The notes beneath the pieces are model-generated. The model had not been told where the DNA came from, searched no databases, and saw nothing but the letters and a program-made list of their open reading frames with translations. DNA of 64,000 bases from Vibrio sp. Isolate34 (lineage in GTDB: Bacteria; Pseudomonadota; Gammaproteobacteria; Enterobacterales; Vibrionaceae). The stretch is from assembly GCF_022397915.1 (NCBI RefSeq), contig NZ_JAKEUO010000001.1, forward strand, positions 166,471 to 230,470. The letters are read 5' to 3'. Both the position numbers and the translations under genes were made by a program. Positions 15,355-25,283 of this stretch are shown one piece after another; position 1 is the stretch's first letter; each line of letters opens with the position of its first letter.

Positions 15355-18300
15355 TTAACCGTGACTGCTTCTGCCCACGTTGTCATGGCTCAGCTCTTTG
15401 TTAAGGAGCGCTTCTACGTGACCCGGAGAACGTGTTGTACCAGAAATCAGTCGATACATCGCAGGGATTACGAACAGAGTAACCAAAGTCGCAAAGCCCA
15501 TACCGAAGAAGATAACCGTACCTACGGCCACTCGGCTTTCATAGCCCGCACCTGTTGAGGTAATCAATGGAATTGCACCTGCTAGCGTAGTAAATGCCGT
15601 CATCATGATTGGACGTAAACGTCGAGCCGAAGCATCAATGATCGCCTTTTCAAACTCGATACCACGGTCACGAAGTTGGTTCGCAAACTCTACGATCAAG
15701 ATACCATTTTTGGTTACCATACCGATCAACATGATCATACCGATCTGACTGTATACGTTGAGCCCTTGACTCATCAGCACCAAGCCTAAGAAGCCACCAA
15801 AGATACCCATAGGTACGGTGAACATCACCACCAGCGGGTTAATAAAGCTCTCAAACTGCGCAGCCAATACCAAGTACGCCACCAACATCGCTAACGCAAA
15901 CACTACTAAGATGCTCGATTGGTTCTCTTTGAAGTCTTTAGACTCGCCAGAGTAGCTCACTGAGATATCACCCGGTAGCTGCTCAATCGCTTGTTCATCA
16001 AGGAAGTCGAGAGCATCGCCCAGCGTGTAACCTTCCATTAGGTTAGCTTTGATGGTGACCGACTTCTGCTTATTATAGTGCGACAAACGAATCGATGATG
16101 CCACTTCTTCAATGTGCGTCAGTGTATCAAGCGTGACTAGCTCACCAGACTGAGTTCGCATGTAGATTTGGCTTAAGTCATTAGCATTGTTAAAGCTGTT
16201 TTCATCACCACGCAGGTAAACGTCGTACTCTTCACCACGGTCAACGAAGGTCGTTTCACTACGGCCGCCAAGCATGATCTCTAACGTGTCTGAAATATCA
16301 GAAACACTCACACCCAACTCTGCAGCACGCTGCTTGTCTACGGTAACCAATAGCTCTGGTGTTTTCTCAGAGTAATCGATGTCCGCACCTTCCATCATTG
16401 GCGAGTCTTCAGCCGCTTGCTTTAATAGTTCGCCCCACTTCTGAAGTTCAGTGTAATCAGAACCGCCCAGTACGAATTGAACGGGCTCACTTGAACCACC
16501 TTTGAAGCCTGGCATGAACGGGAATACACGTACATCTGGAATACCATTCAACGATTTACGAACTTCGTTCAAGGCTTCTTGTGCCGTCACATCACGCTCG
16601 TCCCAATCTTCTAGGATCATGATAACGAAGCCCGTTTGGTCACCCGCATTACCACCAAACGCTGGTGATTGAATGCTGAATGATTTCAAGAAACCTTGAC
16701 CAAGCAACGGCATTAGGCGCTCTTCAACAATGTCCATGTTGGCAGACATACGGTTATAACTGGTTGCATCTGCACCACGCACGAACGCGAAGATAACACC
16801 ACGGTCTTCTTGCGGAGTCAGTTGCGAAGGCACTTGTTGCATCAAACCATAACTACCGCCCATACACGCAATAATGATGATTGGAGCTGCCCAACGCCAG
16901 TTTAGAGCACGACGCAATACCGAGCGGTATCCAGATTCAAGTTTGCCAAATACGCGCTCGACAAACAGGTTAAAGCGATTTGGTTTCACGTTCGCTTTAA
17001 GGATCTTACTGCCTAGCACTGGCGTTAGCGTCAATGCGACTAGCGATGAGAAGATCACCGACATAGCGAGCAATACAGAGAACTCAGTAAATAGCAGGCC
17101 TACCATGCCGTCCATGAACGAGATTGGCAGGAATACCATCACCAATACAAGCGTCGTTGCGATTACCGCAAAACCTACTTCACGAGTACCTTTATAAGCC
17201 GCAAGCAATGGTGATTCGCCGCGCTCAATGTGGTGGAAAATGTTCTCTACTACCACAATCGCGTCATCTACCACCAAACCAATCGACAAGATAAGTGCCA
17301 TCAGGGTAATCAAGTTAATAGAGAAACCGAAGTAATACGCAGCAATAAACGAAGAGATCAGAGATACAGGAACCGTTACCGCTGGGATCAGCGTTGCACG
17401 TGCTTGACCAATAAAGATGTAAAGCACAAGGATAACCAAGCCACCCGTGATAAAGAGTGTGCTGTATACCTCTGAGATAGAACGATCGATAAAGACTGTT
17501 GAGTCATAATCGACAGCCAGACGCGTACCGTCAGGCAAGAATTTTTGAATCGCTTCGACTTCTTTATGGACTAGGTCAGCAACCTCAAGTGGGTTCGCGT
17601 CTGACTGAGGCACAATGCCCATACTAACGTTAACAACGCCGTCACTCTTAAAGGTCGAGTTTTCGTTCTCTGCACCGATGTAAACATCCGCTACGTCTTT
17701 TAAGTAAATAGGCGTGTTATCAGAAGCACGTTTTACAACGAGGTATTCGAAGTCTTTAGCTTCAGTGTAAGAACGCGCAGTACGAACCGACATCACGATC
17801 GCATCGTTACGAACTTCACCACCCGGGCTTTCAATATTTTCGTTGTTCAGCGCCTGAGTAATATCAGAAGCAGTTACACCACGTCCGGCCATCTGAGCAG
17901 GTTTCAGCTTCACGTACATTACTTTGTACAAGCCACCCGAGATGTCCACTGAACTCACACCGGAGATCAAACTAAAGCGGTCAATCAACACACGCTCGGT
18001 GTAATCGGTTAACTGCGTTCGGTCCATCTCGGTTGAACTTAGGTTGATATAAACCGATGCTTCGCCACTACCATTGTTCTTATAAACGATCGGGTCGTCG
18101 GCTTCATCTGGCAGAGAACGTTGAGCACGAGCTACCGCATCACGAACATCACTGACACCCGTATTCAGGTCGTAACCCAGTTCGAAAGTAATGGTGATAC
18201 GCGACATACTGTTACGCGTCGTGGACTCGATCTCATCGATGCCACTGATACCGGATAACTGGTCTTCAAGATTGGAGGTTATTTGGCTTTCAATGATGGT

Positions 18301-18468
18301 GGCCGACGCACCCTCGTAACGAGTACTGATCGAAACCACAGGGCTTTCAATATCTGGCATCTCACGCACGGCGAGCTTATTGAAAGAGACAATACCAAAC
18401 ACAACCAATAGCAGGCTCAATACAACAGCCGCTACTGGTCTCTTTACAGAAACATCAGATAACAACAT
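15355..18468 (-). CDS. RND multidrug efflux pump, inner-membrane subunit (AcrB/HAE1 type)
   Basis: This 1037-aa protein has the full RND architecture: a hydrophobic N-terminal helix, a large periplasmic porter domain, six membrane helices, a second porter domain and six more helices. The proton-relay aspartates are present in the fourth helix (GLVVDDAIVVVENI). It would exchange protons for export of drugs, bile salts or metabolites through a tripartite complex with the adjacent fusion protein and an outer-membrane channel such as TolC, not encoded here. Its ATG overlaps the fusion-protein stop (TAATG). It resembles Vibrio Vme/Vex pumps, but I cannot say which paralogue. Confidence 0.93.
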   Translation of the reverse strand: MLLSDVSVKRPVAAVVLSLLLVVFGIVSFNKLAVREMPDIESPVVSISTRYEGASATIIESQITSNLEDQLSGISGIDEIESTTRNSMSRITITFELGYDLNTGVSDVRDAVARAQRSLPDEADDPIVYKNNGSGEASVYINLSSTEMDRTQLTDYTERVLIDRFSLISGVSSVDISGGLYKVMYVKLKPAQMAGRGVTASDITQALNNENIESPGGEVRNDAIVMSVRTARSYTEAKDFEYLVVKRASDNTPIYLKDVADVYIGAENENSTFKSDGVVNVSMGIVPQSDANPLEVADLVHKEVEAIQKFLPDGTRLAVDYDSTVFIDRSISEVYSTLFITGGLVILVLYIFIGQARATLIPAVTVPVSLISSFIAAYYFGFSINLITLMALILSIGLVVDDAIVVVENIFHHIERGESPLLAAYKGTREVGFAVIATTLVLVMVFLPISFMDGMVGLLFTEFSVLLAMSVIFSSLVALTLTPVLGSKILKANVKPNRFNLFVERVFGKLESGYRSVLRRALNWRWAAPIIIIACMGGSYGLMQQVPSQLTPQEDRGVIFAFVRGADATSYNRMSANMDIVEERLMPLLGQGFLKSFSIQSPAFGGNAGDQTGFVIMILEDWDERDVTAQEALNEVRKSLNGIPDVRVFPFMPGFKGGSSEPVQFVLGGSDYTELQKWGELLKQAAEDSPMMEGADIDYSEKTPELLVTVDKQRAAELGVSVSDISDTLEIMLGGRSETTFVDRGEEYDVYLRGDENSFNNANDLSQIYMRTQSGELVTLDTLTHIEEVASSIRLSHYNKQKSVTIKANLMEGYTLGDALDFLDEQAIEQLPGDISVSYSGESKDFKENQSSILVVFALAMLVAYLVLAAQFESFINPLVVMFTVPMGIFGGFLGLVLMSQGLNVYSQIGMIMLIGMVTKNGILIVEFANQLRDRGIEFEKAIIDASARRLRPIMMTAFTTLAGAIPLITSTGAGYESRVAVGTVIFFGMGFATLVTLFVIPAMYRLISGTTRSPGHVEALLNKELSHDNVGRSSHG

Positions 18469-19565
18469 TATTTAGCACCTTCTTGTGCTGCTGTATTTTC
18501 AACAAGATTAGCTGTATCGCCGTCAAGTTTAGCAGGGCGATTAACAGCAAGCTCTTGAACCAAAACACCGTCACGCATATTCACAATGCCTTGCACAACG
18601 ATTTTCTGGCCAATCTCGATGCCCTTTTCGATCACGACTTCGTTATCGATACGAGCGCCAAGAAAAACTTCAGTACGAGTTGCTTTATTATCTTCACCAA
18701 TCACGTAAACAAAACGTTTAGTGCCTGAGTATTCCAACGCTTGTACAGGGATGATTGGCGCTTCCACTGGTGGGAAGTCCATATCCGCTGCCACTAGCAT
18801 GCCTGGCTTTAGATAATCATTGTTGTTGTCGAAGTGGATTCGAACTCGAAGGTTCAAGGTTTCAGCGTTAATACGAGAATCAATACCTACCACTGTGCCA
18901 GTAAACTGAGTGTCGCCCCATGCACTGGTGCGAGCGGTTACTTTCATACCTTTAGACAGTTTAGAAAGGTAGCGCTCCGGGATCTGCAGGTCTAATTGCA
19001 TTACCGATAGGTCATCTAAGGTCACGAGTTCAGTACCGGCTGTCACCATTTTACCTCGGCTAAAGTCGATAAAACCAACAGTGCCCGAGAATGGCGCGCT
19101 GATGTGAAGATCTTTCAAGTTGGCATTTGCCGCAGCTAAACGAGCATTCGCAATCTCAACATTGGTTTTCTGTGCATCGATTTCCGTTTGAGTGATCGCG
19201 TTACGTTTCACTAGGCGTTGAAATTCCGCTAGCTTACGTTTCTCATCTTTTAAGTACGCTTGAGCTTCTGCAACGGCAGCTTTCGCTTTATCGTCGTCTA
19301 ACTGAACCAACATTTGTCCTTTAGTGACATCTTGGTTCGCTTTAATGTTGATAGAGTCGACTCGGCCAGCCACTTCAGAAGTGACCATTACAGATTGTTC
19401 GGCTTCTAACTTACCGACCAAAGAAAGAGATTGGCTAACTTGGTGAATATCAACCTGCTCAGTAACAACAGTGACAGTGCTAGGGCCCATACGTTTAGCA
19501 AGTGCGGCTGGAGACGCCATAAGAATCGACAAGCTAAGCAGGGTTAAAACAGATTTATGCTTCAT
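18468..19565 (-). CDS. RND efflux periplasmic adaptor (membrane fusion protein)
   Basis: I place the start at the ATG at 19565 (MKHKSVLTLL), because it begins a clean signal peptide (residues 1-23, ending ALA) and gives 365 aa. The longer frame to 19673 would bury the signal. The order is typical of HlyD/AcrA adaptors: lipoyl half (VMVTSEVAGRV), coiled-coil hairpin (about 95-140), second lipoyl half (HISAPFSGTVGF), then beta-barrel and membrane-proximal domains. No lipobox cysteine is seen. It bridges the inner-membrane RND pump and the outer-membrane channel. It is the first gene of the pair and shares an upstream region with the tRNA array. Confidence 0.88.
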   Translation of the reverse strand: MKHKSVLTLLSLSILMASPAALAKRMGPSTVTVVTEQVDIHQVSQSLSLVGKLEAEQSVMVTSEVAGRVDSINIKANQDVTKGQMLVQLDDDKAKAAVAEAQAYLKDEKRKLAEFQRLVKRNAITQTEIDAQKTNVEIANARLAAANANLKDLHISAPFSGTVGFIDFSRGKMVTAGTELVTLDDLSVMQLDLQIPERYLSKLSKGMKVTARTSAWGDTQFTGTVVGIDSRINAETLNLRVRIHFDNNNDYLKPGMLVAADMDFPPVEAPIIPVQALEYSGTKRFVYVIGEDNKATRTEVFLGARIDNEVVIEKGIEIGQKIVVQGIVNMRDGVLVQELAVNRPAKLDGDTANLVENTAAQEGAK

Positions 19566-19848
19566 AATAATGGTCTGCAAGTAAGATTTATTATCTATAA
19601 ATGAAATTAACCGTATTCTATCAACTGATGAATGCTGTAACGTCAAGAAGTGTAAATCTAGATTAAATTCCATTTACGTTTCATCACGTTTTGGACACAT
19701 AGAACACAATACAGAAAGCCAATCACCTCAAGGTGTTACCTATTAATACGTAAACCTTAGTACAAATGTTCACTTCCCGAGCAATATGCGTACTTTTCGC
19801 CATCTTTGCCCAAAAAGGCAGCATTCAACACAAAACCATAAGAAAAAC
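19566..19848. other. Intergenic between efflux operon and tRNA-Tyr array
   Basis: This divergent spacer must contain the minus-strand promoter of the efflux operon and, at its right end, the tRNA promoter. No regulator-binding palindrome stands out. Confidence 0.4.
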
Positions 19849-19850
19849 TC

Positions 19851-19892
19851 TTTACAGGTTTAACGTGTTTGCTATGATGCGCTCCGCACTTG
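19851..19892 (+). promoter_or_regulatory. Promoter of the tRNA-Tyr array
   Basis: TTTACA (19851-19856) and TATGAT (19873-19878) are separated by 16 bp and followed by the GC-rich discriminator GCGCTCCGC, as in stringently controlled stable-RNA promoters. The first tRNA starts about 70 bases later. Confidence 0.7.
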
Positions 19893-19954
19893 AGAGATGC
19901 GTTGGGAAAAACATCTCTTTAGCCTATCCATTATGAGTTAGGAAAAAACACCCT

Positions 19955-20039
<85 letters not shown>

Positions 20040-20141
20040 TATTCTTCTTACCTCTTTTAAGAGTTAAGAGAACAACCTAGTTGATGGGCTTATGGGAAAA
20101 CATCAATTTAGGCTTACTTTGTGAAAAGTAAGACACACCCT

Positions 20142-20226
<85 letters not shown>

Positions 20227-20329
20227 TATTCTTCTTACCTCTATTTAAGAGTTAAGAGAACAACCTGATTGATGGGCTTATGGGAAAACATCAATTTAGG
20301 CTTACTTTGTGAAGAGTAAGACACACCCT

Positions 20330-20414
<85 letters not shown>

Positions 20415-20516
20415 TATTCTTCTTACCTCTTTCGAGAGTTAAGAGAACAACCTGATTGATGGGCTTATGGGAAAACATCAATTTAGGCTTACTTTGTGAA
20501 AAGTAAGACACACCCT

Positions 20517-20601
<85 letters not shown>

Positions 20602-20703
20602 TATTCTTCTTACCTCTTTTAAGAGTTAAGAGAACAACCTGATTGATGGGCTTATGGGAAAACATCAATTTAGGCTTACTTTGTGAAAAGTAAGACACAC
20701 CCT

Positions 20704-20788
<85 letters not shown>

Positions 20789-20891
20789 TATTTCTTCTTA
20801 CCTCTTTTAAGAGTTAAGAGAACAACCTGATTGATGGGCTTATGGGAAAACATCAATTTAGGCTTACTTTGTGAAGAGTAAGACACACCCT

Positions 20892-20976
<85 letters not shown>

Positions 20977-20997
20977 TATTCTCCTTAATTGGAAAAT

Positions 20998-21028
20998 CGA
21001 AAAGCCAACTCATTGAGTTGGCTTTTTT
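20998..21028 (+). terminator. Terminator of the tRNA-Tyr array
   Basis: AAGCCAACT (21002-21010) and AGTTGGCTT (21016-21024) form a 9-bp stem with a 5-nt loop, followed by TTTT. Confidence 0.88.
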
Positions 21029-21164
21029 CGTTTCTGGACGCTTAATAGGTAAGCCCTGCCTTATCAAGGTTAGACTTGAAGCCGCTTCTGTCTTAGTTCA
21101 ACACTTCAAGCTTCTATCCGTCGATGTCACAACAGGATTGGGTCTCTTGAAGATCACCGAGCGC

Positions 21165-21323
21165 TCAGTCTCTCCAGACTTCCATATGGCGTTCACATAC
21201 CAAGTAAGCAGCGTAACCTAAGCAGTTTGTAGATACATACTCCTCACACTCATCCGCTATTTGTTGCTTCTGCTGTAGTGGCATTTCAGGTTCTAGTATC
21301 GGATCGAAAAACTCACTCGTCAT
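21165..21323 (-). CDS. Small conserved-looking protein, 52 aa
   Basis: The frame is open further upstream, but the ATG at 21323 (MTSEFFDP) has a good AGAGGTG ribosome binding site 7 bases before it, so I start there. The product is acidic and soluble, with three cysteines (in ADECEEY, STNCLGY and LVCERHM). I know no function for it. It is downstream of the Tim44-like gene on the same strand but separated from it by that gene's terminator. Confidence 0.6.
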   Translation of the reverse strand: MTSEFFDPILEPEMPLQQKQQIADECEEYVSTNCLGYAAYLVCERHMEVWRD

Positions 21324-21436
21324 GATTAACACCTCTATCTTAGTTAGATAGCCTCGATTGAGTATCGACAGAACCGCACATTCTGTCAGCTGAAGGCAGC
21401 CGCCCTTCTTAAAATTTACAGTTCCAAACAACCAGA

Positions 21437-21476
21437 CACAAAAAAGCCCCTGCTGATTTCTCAGAAGGGGCTTTCT
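21437..21476 (-). terminator. Terminator of the Tim44-like gene
   Basis: AAAGCCCC (21443-21450) and GGGGCTTT (21467-21474) form the stem. On the minus strand six T's follow. Confidence 0.8.
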
Positions 21477-21534
21477 ATTATTTGGCGTCATTCCGAATAA
21501 CTACATCATATTGATGTTGAGTTAATTGTTGAAA

Positions 21535-22446
21535 TTAACCTTGAATACCAACAATTAACCAAGGCGCATTGTTAGTAGTTAGATCGCGTTCTAAGTGCCA
21601 GATATCAGTGATATCTTCTTCGATGCCATCCGCTGTATCACGGTAACGACCACTAAACTGTAGGCTTAGTTGTGCTTTGCTACCATCGTGGTCAGCACGA
21701 ACGATTTCAGCATCAACGTACATTACGTCTGTGTGCTGATCACCGTCTAGCTTGTTACGCTCAGCTTTTAGGTCTTCAAATAGGCTTGGAGACACGTACT
21801 CTTCAATCGTGTTTAGCTCGTTGTGGTTCCATGCACCTTGCAGTGTACGGTAGTGCTCACGAGAGCCGTTGATGAAGGCCGCTTGATCAAAGCCCGGTGG
21901 GTAGTTATGTGGAACATCGCTTTGTGCACCAAAACCAAAACCACCAGCAGTGCCTTGTGATTGAGGTTGTGCTTGCTCAAAGTTATGAACATTTGGCTGT
22001 TGCTGCTTTGGCTGTTCAAACTTGTTCTGACCCATGCCGCCGAATGCTGGCTGTTGACCACGTGCATTCTGCTGATTCATAGAGCCCTGCTTAGCGCCCA
22101 ACATTCCTCGTAGGAATTTAAACGCTAGGAAAGCGATCAGACCCATAATCAGAATATCCATAAACTGGATACCTTCAAATGCGCCACCAAAGAACGCCGC
22201 TAATAGACCACCAGCAAGTAGACCACCTAGCAGACCGCCCATAAGGCCTTTCTTGCTAGAGTTCGCAGCTGTGTTCTTGCCCGTTTGATCTTGTCGGATC
22301 GAATTCGTATTTTGTTGTTTTGGTGCTGGAGCCGTTTTAAAGCTTTTGCCAAATGACTTACCACCACCAAACTTTTTCGCTTCCGCGATTGGCGTCACCG
22401 CGACTGTTACCAACAGGATCGCGACTAGTGAGAAAAATCGTTTCAT
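21535..22446 (-). CDS. Tim44-like domain membrane protein
   Basis: This 303-aa protein has an N-terminal signal-like segment (1-23) and a Gly/Lys/Gln-rich linker. A glycine-rich hydrophobic stretch (about 68-90, GLLGGLLAGGLLAAFFGG) and a second transmembrane helix (about 95-112) follow. Next comes a Gln/Asn-rich low-complexity region and a C-terminal Tim44-like domain (about 180-303), the fold of mitochondrial Tim44 and bacterial relatives. Bacterial members are usually envelope proteins of unknown role. It is a single gene with its own terminator. The designation rests on domain pattern and the low-complexity layout. Confidence 0.8.
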   Translation of the reverse strand: MKRFFSLVAILLVTVAVTPIAEAKKFGGGKSFGKSFKTAPAPKQQNTNSIRQDQTGKNTAANSSKKGLMGGLLGGLLAGGLLAAFFGGAFEGIQFMDILIMGLIAFLAFKFLRGMLGAKQGSMNQQNARGQQPAFGGMGQNKFEQPKQQQPNVHNFEQAQPQSQGTAGGFGFGAQSDVPHNYPPGFDQAAFINGSREHYRTLQGAWNHNELNTIEEYVSPSLFEDLKAERNKLDGDQHTDVMYVDAEIVRADHDGSKAQLSLQFSGRYRDTADGIEEDITDIWHLERDLTTNNAPWLIVGIQG

Positions 22447-22613
22447 TATTATCCTTTATAGGTTTCTTTATCTTTCGACACCTTAATCATACTCGTTAAC
22501 AAAGAACAATGAAATATTCACGGTGTTTACACATGTATCATAATATTGCGGCTATTAATTGGTTACTTAATTAGCGGAAGGATTGACGACCATCGGGGAC
22601 AGCATTAAAATAT

Positions 22614-22626
22614 TGAACAATGTTCA
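22614..22626. promoter_or_regulatory. Palindromic operator candidate upstream of tetR-type gene
   Basis: TGAACAATGTTCA is a perfect palindrome around one base, 18 bp before the TetR gene start. This is the usual size and place of an autoregulatory TetR-family operator. The half site TGAAC recurs at 25167-25201. Confidence 0.6.
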
Positions 22627-22643
22627 TTTACTAGAAGCTAATC

Positions 22644-23234
22644 ATGGCACGCAGAAACGATCACACTCGAGAACAATTAGTTCAGCTGACTTTAAAAACA
22701 GTGACTGACTTTTTAGACCAGCACTCTTATCACGAGTTAAGCCTGCGTAAAATTGCGAATATGATTGGTTACGTTCCTAGTACGTTGGTGAATGTATTCG
22801 GTAACTACAACCTACTGCTTTTGCACGTTGTTGCTCAAACATTAGATGAACTGGCGTCTGAATCAGCGGCCGCAGTTGAACAATCGAGCAATCCTCAGCA
22901 AGCTCTATTCAACCTTGCATACTGCTACCACGACTTTGCACAAAAACACCCTCACCGTTGGCAGCTTATTTTTGAGCACAACATGAATGGTGAAAACCTT
23001 CCTGAATGGCAATCGAGTCGTATCGATAAAATGACCGGTATGCTTGAGCAACTTCTAGTCGCTATCGCTCCTGAACATACAGAAAGTGAAGTCGTTAAAG
23101 CCAGCCGTGTATTATGGTCTGGAGTACATGGAATTACTCTACTTAGCGTTGATGATAAGTTTTTTGCTTCTGAGCCTATCGATGGTAAAGAACTGATCAA
23201 TAACCTAGTCTCAAACTACCTAACCAACTGGTAA
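22644..23234 (+). CDS. TetR-family transcriptional regulator
   Basis: This 196-aa protein has an N-terminal TetR helix-turn-helix (about 8-55, LSLRKIANMIGYVPSTLVNVFGN) and a helical ligand domain with the WHG-type pattern (LWSGVHGITLL, about 152-162). It lies 17 bp before the MFS-acyltransferase gene, in the same direction, so the two are probably one operon under autorepression at 22614-22626. Control of a phospholipid-remodelling enzyme suggests a lipid or fatty-acid ligand, but this is inference. Confidence 0.88.
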   Translation: MARRNDHTREQLVQLTLKTVTDFLDQHSYHELSLRKIANMIGYVPSTLVNVFGNYNLLLLHVVAQTLDELASESAAAVEQSSNPQQALFNLAYCYHDFAQKHPHRWQLIFEHNMNGENLPEWQSSRIDKMTGMLEQLLVAIAPEHTESEVVKASRVLWSGVHGITLLSVDDKFFASEPIDGKELINNLVSNYLTNW

Positions 23235-23251
23235 GCATCCAAGGAAAGAGA

Positions 23252-25126
23252 ATGAACAACAGCAGCCAATCTTCGCTGTTAACGCAAAAAAGGTTTCTAC
23301 CCTACTTTATTACCCAATTTCTGGGAGCCTTTAATGACAACATATTCAAAAATGTTCTGTTACTGTTTGTTGCTTTCGCAAGCGTAGACACGCTGCCTAT
23401 CTCCAGTAATTTATTCATAAACTTCGCCGCTGGCCTGTTTATTCTGCCCTTCTTCCTGTTTTCAGCTTTGGCCGGTGTGCTGGCTGATAAATACGAAAAA
23501 TCTTGGTTTATCCGAAAAGTTAAGCTCCTTGAAGTGGTGATCATGTCACTGGGTGCGATCGGGTTTATCTATGAAAGCTACGGAATATTGCTACTACTGC
23601 TGTTTCTGATGGGGACACAAAGTGCCTTCTTTGGCCCAGTGAAGTACGCCCTACTTCCACAGCAACTAGAGACAAAAGAACTCGTTTCTGGCAATGCTCT
23701 GGTTGAGACTGGTACATTCCTAGCGATTCTGATTGGTACTCTTGGTGCTGGCATTATTGCTTCAGAAGAAGGCGCTAAGCTTATTGCTGCGGTGTGCATC
23801 GTGTCATTCGCGGTTCTTGGTTATGTATCCAGCTGCTTTATTCCTGAAGCGCCCAGTAACGCACCTGATTTGAAAGTGAAGTGGCAGCCAGTAAAGCTGA
23901 CCCAAGCAACACTTGCGATTGCCAAAAAAGACCGCCCAACTTTCCAAGCGCTGATGTCTATCAGCTGGTTCTGGTTCCTTGGCGCAGCTTACCTCACTCA
24001 ATTCCCAAACTTCACTAAGCTGCACTTAAATGGCACTGAAAGTTCGGTCGCTTTTTTATTGGCACTGTTCTCGGTAGGCATTGCCATCGGTTCTTTAGCG
24101 TGTGACAAGTTATCCAATCACCGAATTGAAATCGGCATCGTGCCAATGGGCAGCTTGGGGATTTCAGTATTTGGCCTATTAATGGCGATATCAATTCCTG
24201 AATCGCTGCCTGATTTCGGCTCATTCCACCAATTCGTCACCCACTCAGAACTTTGGCCACTGTTTGCTTACTTGTTACTGCTTGGGATGTCTGGCGGTAT
24301 CTTTATTGTTCCTCTGTACTCCTTGATGCAGTTACGAGCAAAGCCAGATGAGCGAGCGCAAGTCATTGCCGGACTCAACATCTACAACTCACTGTTCATG
24401 GTGGGAAGTGCTGTACTGGGCATCGTTTGCCTGAGTGTGCTTGAGCTTTCCATTCCACAATTGTTTGTGTTGCTGGCGGCGGGTAACACTTTGGTGATGT
24501 TCTATCTGTTTTATCAGGTGCCTATCTATGCGTTCCGCTTTTTCACTTGGGTGGTGACTCACACCATGTATCGCGTGAAACATAAGAACCTGCATCACTT
24601 GCCTGAGAAAGGCGGCGCACTAATCGTCTGCAATCATGTGAGTTATATGGATGCACTGCTGCTGAGTGCGGTTTGCCCACGTTTGATTCGCTTTGTTATG
24701 GAAGAGGATTACGCTAAGTTACCGCCGATTCGACGCTTCTTGAAACGAGCTGGGGTTATTCCAATCTCCGCGACCAATCGTGGTTCTATTCGCAACGCTT
24801 TCAAAGAAGTGGAACAAGCGCTTCATGAAGGTCACATCGTGTGTATCTTCCCTGAAGGTAAGCTCACCTCTGATGGTGAAGTAGCAGAGTTCATGCGTGG
24901 CATGGAGCTGATTATTAGACGCTCTCCTGTCCCAGTGATTCCAATGGCACTCAAAGGCCTATGGGGCAGTTACTTTAGCCGCTTCAAAGGGCGAGCATGC
25001 AAAGGTTTGCCGAGCCGTTTCTGGACTAAGCTAGAGATTGAAGCTGGTGAGCCCATTCCGCCGAAGGAAGCGACGTGCGAGACACTTCGTCAATCGGTTG
25101 CTGAGCTCCGTGGATCGCTACGATAA
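23252..25126 (+). CDS. MFS lysophospholipid-transporter-like / acyltransferase fusion
   Basis: This 624-aa protein joins two enzymes. Residues 1-430 are a 12-helix MFS transporter resembling LplT (FITQFLGAFNDNIFKN at the start). Residues about 440-624 are a PlsC-type glycerophospholipid acyltransferase with NHVSYMD (His462, Asp467) and FPEGKLT (about 533). In E. coli LplT and Aas are separate, and Aas adds an acyl-ACP synthetase domain; that domain is absent here. The likely role is to flip lysophospholipids inward and re-acylate them at the cytoplasmic face. It is co-directional with the TetR gene upstream. Confidence 0.85.
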   Translation: MNNSSQSSLLTQKRFLPYFITQFLGAFNDNIFKNVLLLFVAFASVDTLPISSNLFINFAAGLFILPFFLFSALAGVLADKYEKSWFIRKVKLLEVVIMSLGAIGFIYESYGILLLLLFLMGTQSAFFGPVKYALLPQQLETKELVSGNALVETGTFLAILIGTLGAGIIASEEGAKLIAAVCIVSFAVLGYVSSCFIPEAPSNAPDLKVKWQPVKLTQATLAIAKKDRPTFQALMSISWFWFLGAAYLTQFPNFTKLHLNGTESSVAFLLALFSVGIAIGSLACDKLSNHRIEIGIVPMGSLGISVFGLLMAISIPESLPDFGSFHQFVTHSELWPLFAYLLLLGMSGGIFIVPLYSLMQLRAKPDERAQVIAGLNIYNSLFMVGSAVLGIVCLSVLELSIPQLFVLLAAGNTLVMFYLFYQVPIYAFRFFTWVVTHTMYRVKHKNLHHLPEKGGALIVCNHVSYMDALLLSAVCPRLIRFVMEEDYAKLPPIRRFLKRAGVIPISATNRGSIRNAFKEVEQALHEGHIVCIFPEGKLTSDGEVAEFMRGMELIIRRSPVPVIPMALKGLWGSYFSRFKGRACKGLPSRFWTKLEIEAGEPIPPKEATCETLRQSVAELRGSLR

Positions 25127-25166
25127 CTCGATGAACTCACGCTTTATTACGCCAAATTCATAGCCA

Positions 25167-25201
25167 TGAACAAACGTTCAGTTTTTCTTAACGTTTGTTC
25201 A
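25167..25201. promoter_or_regulatory. 12-bp inverted repeat between acyltransferase and YeiH genes
   Basis: TGAACAAACGTT (25167-25178) and AACGTTTGTTCA (25190-25201) are perfect inverted copies with an 11-nt centre. There is no T tract after it, and it lies about 80 bp before the next gene. Its ends share TGAACA/TGTTCA with the operator at 22614, so it may be a second regulator site. Confidence 0.5.
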
Positions 25202-25283
25202 ATTCATTTAGACTTACTTATCATTAAGTTAAGCGTATAGTCTTCGCTATGCTGCCATAACCAGAAATGACAAAAACAATATA

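Noticed and set aside
19566..19673. N-terminal extension of the efflux adaptor protein
   Set aside because: The extension precedes a normal signal peptide and has no ribosome binding site, so the start at 19565 is preferred.
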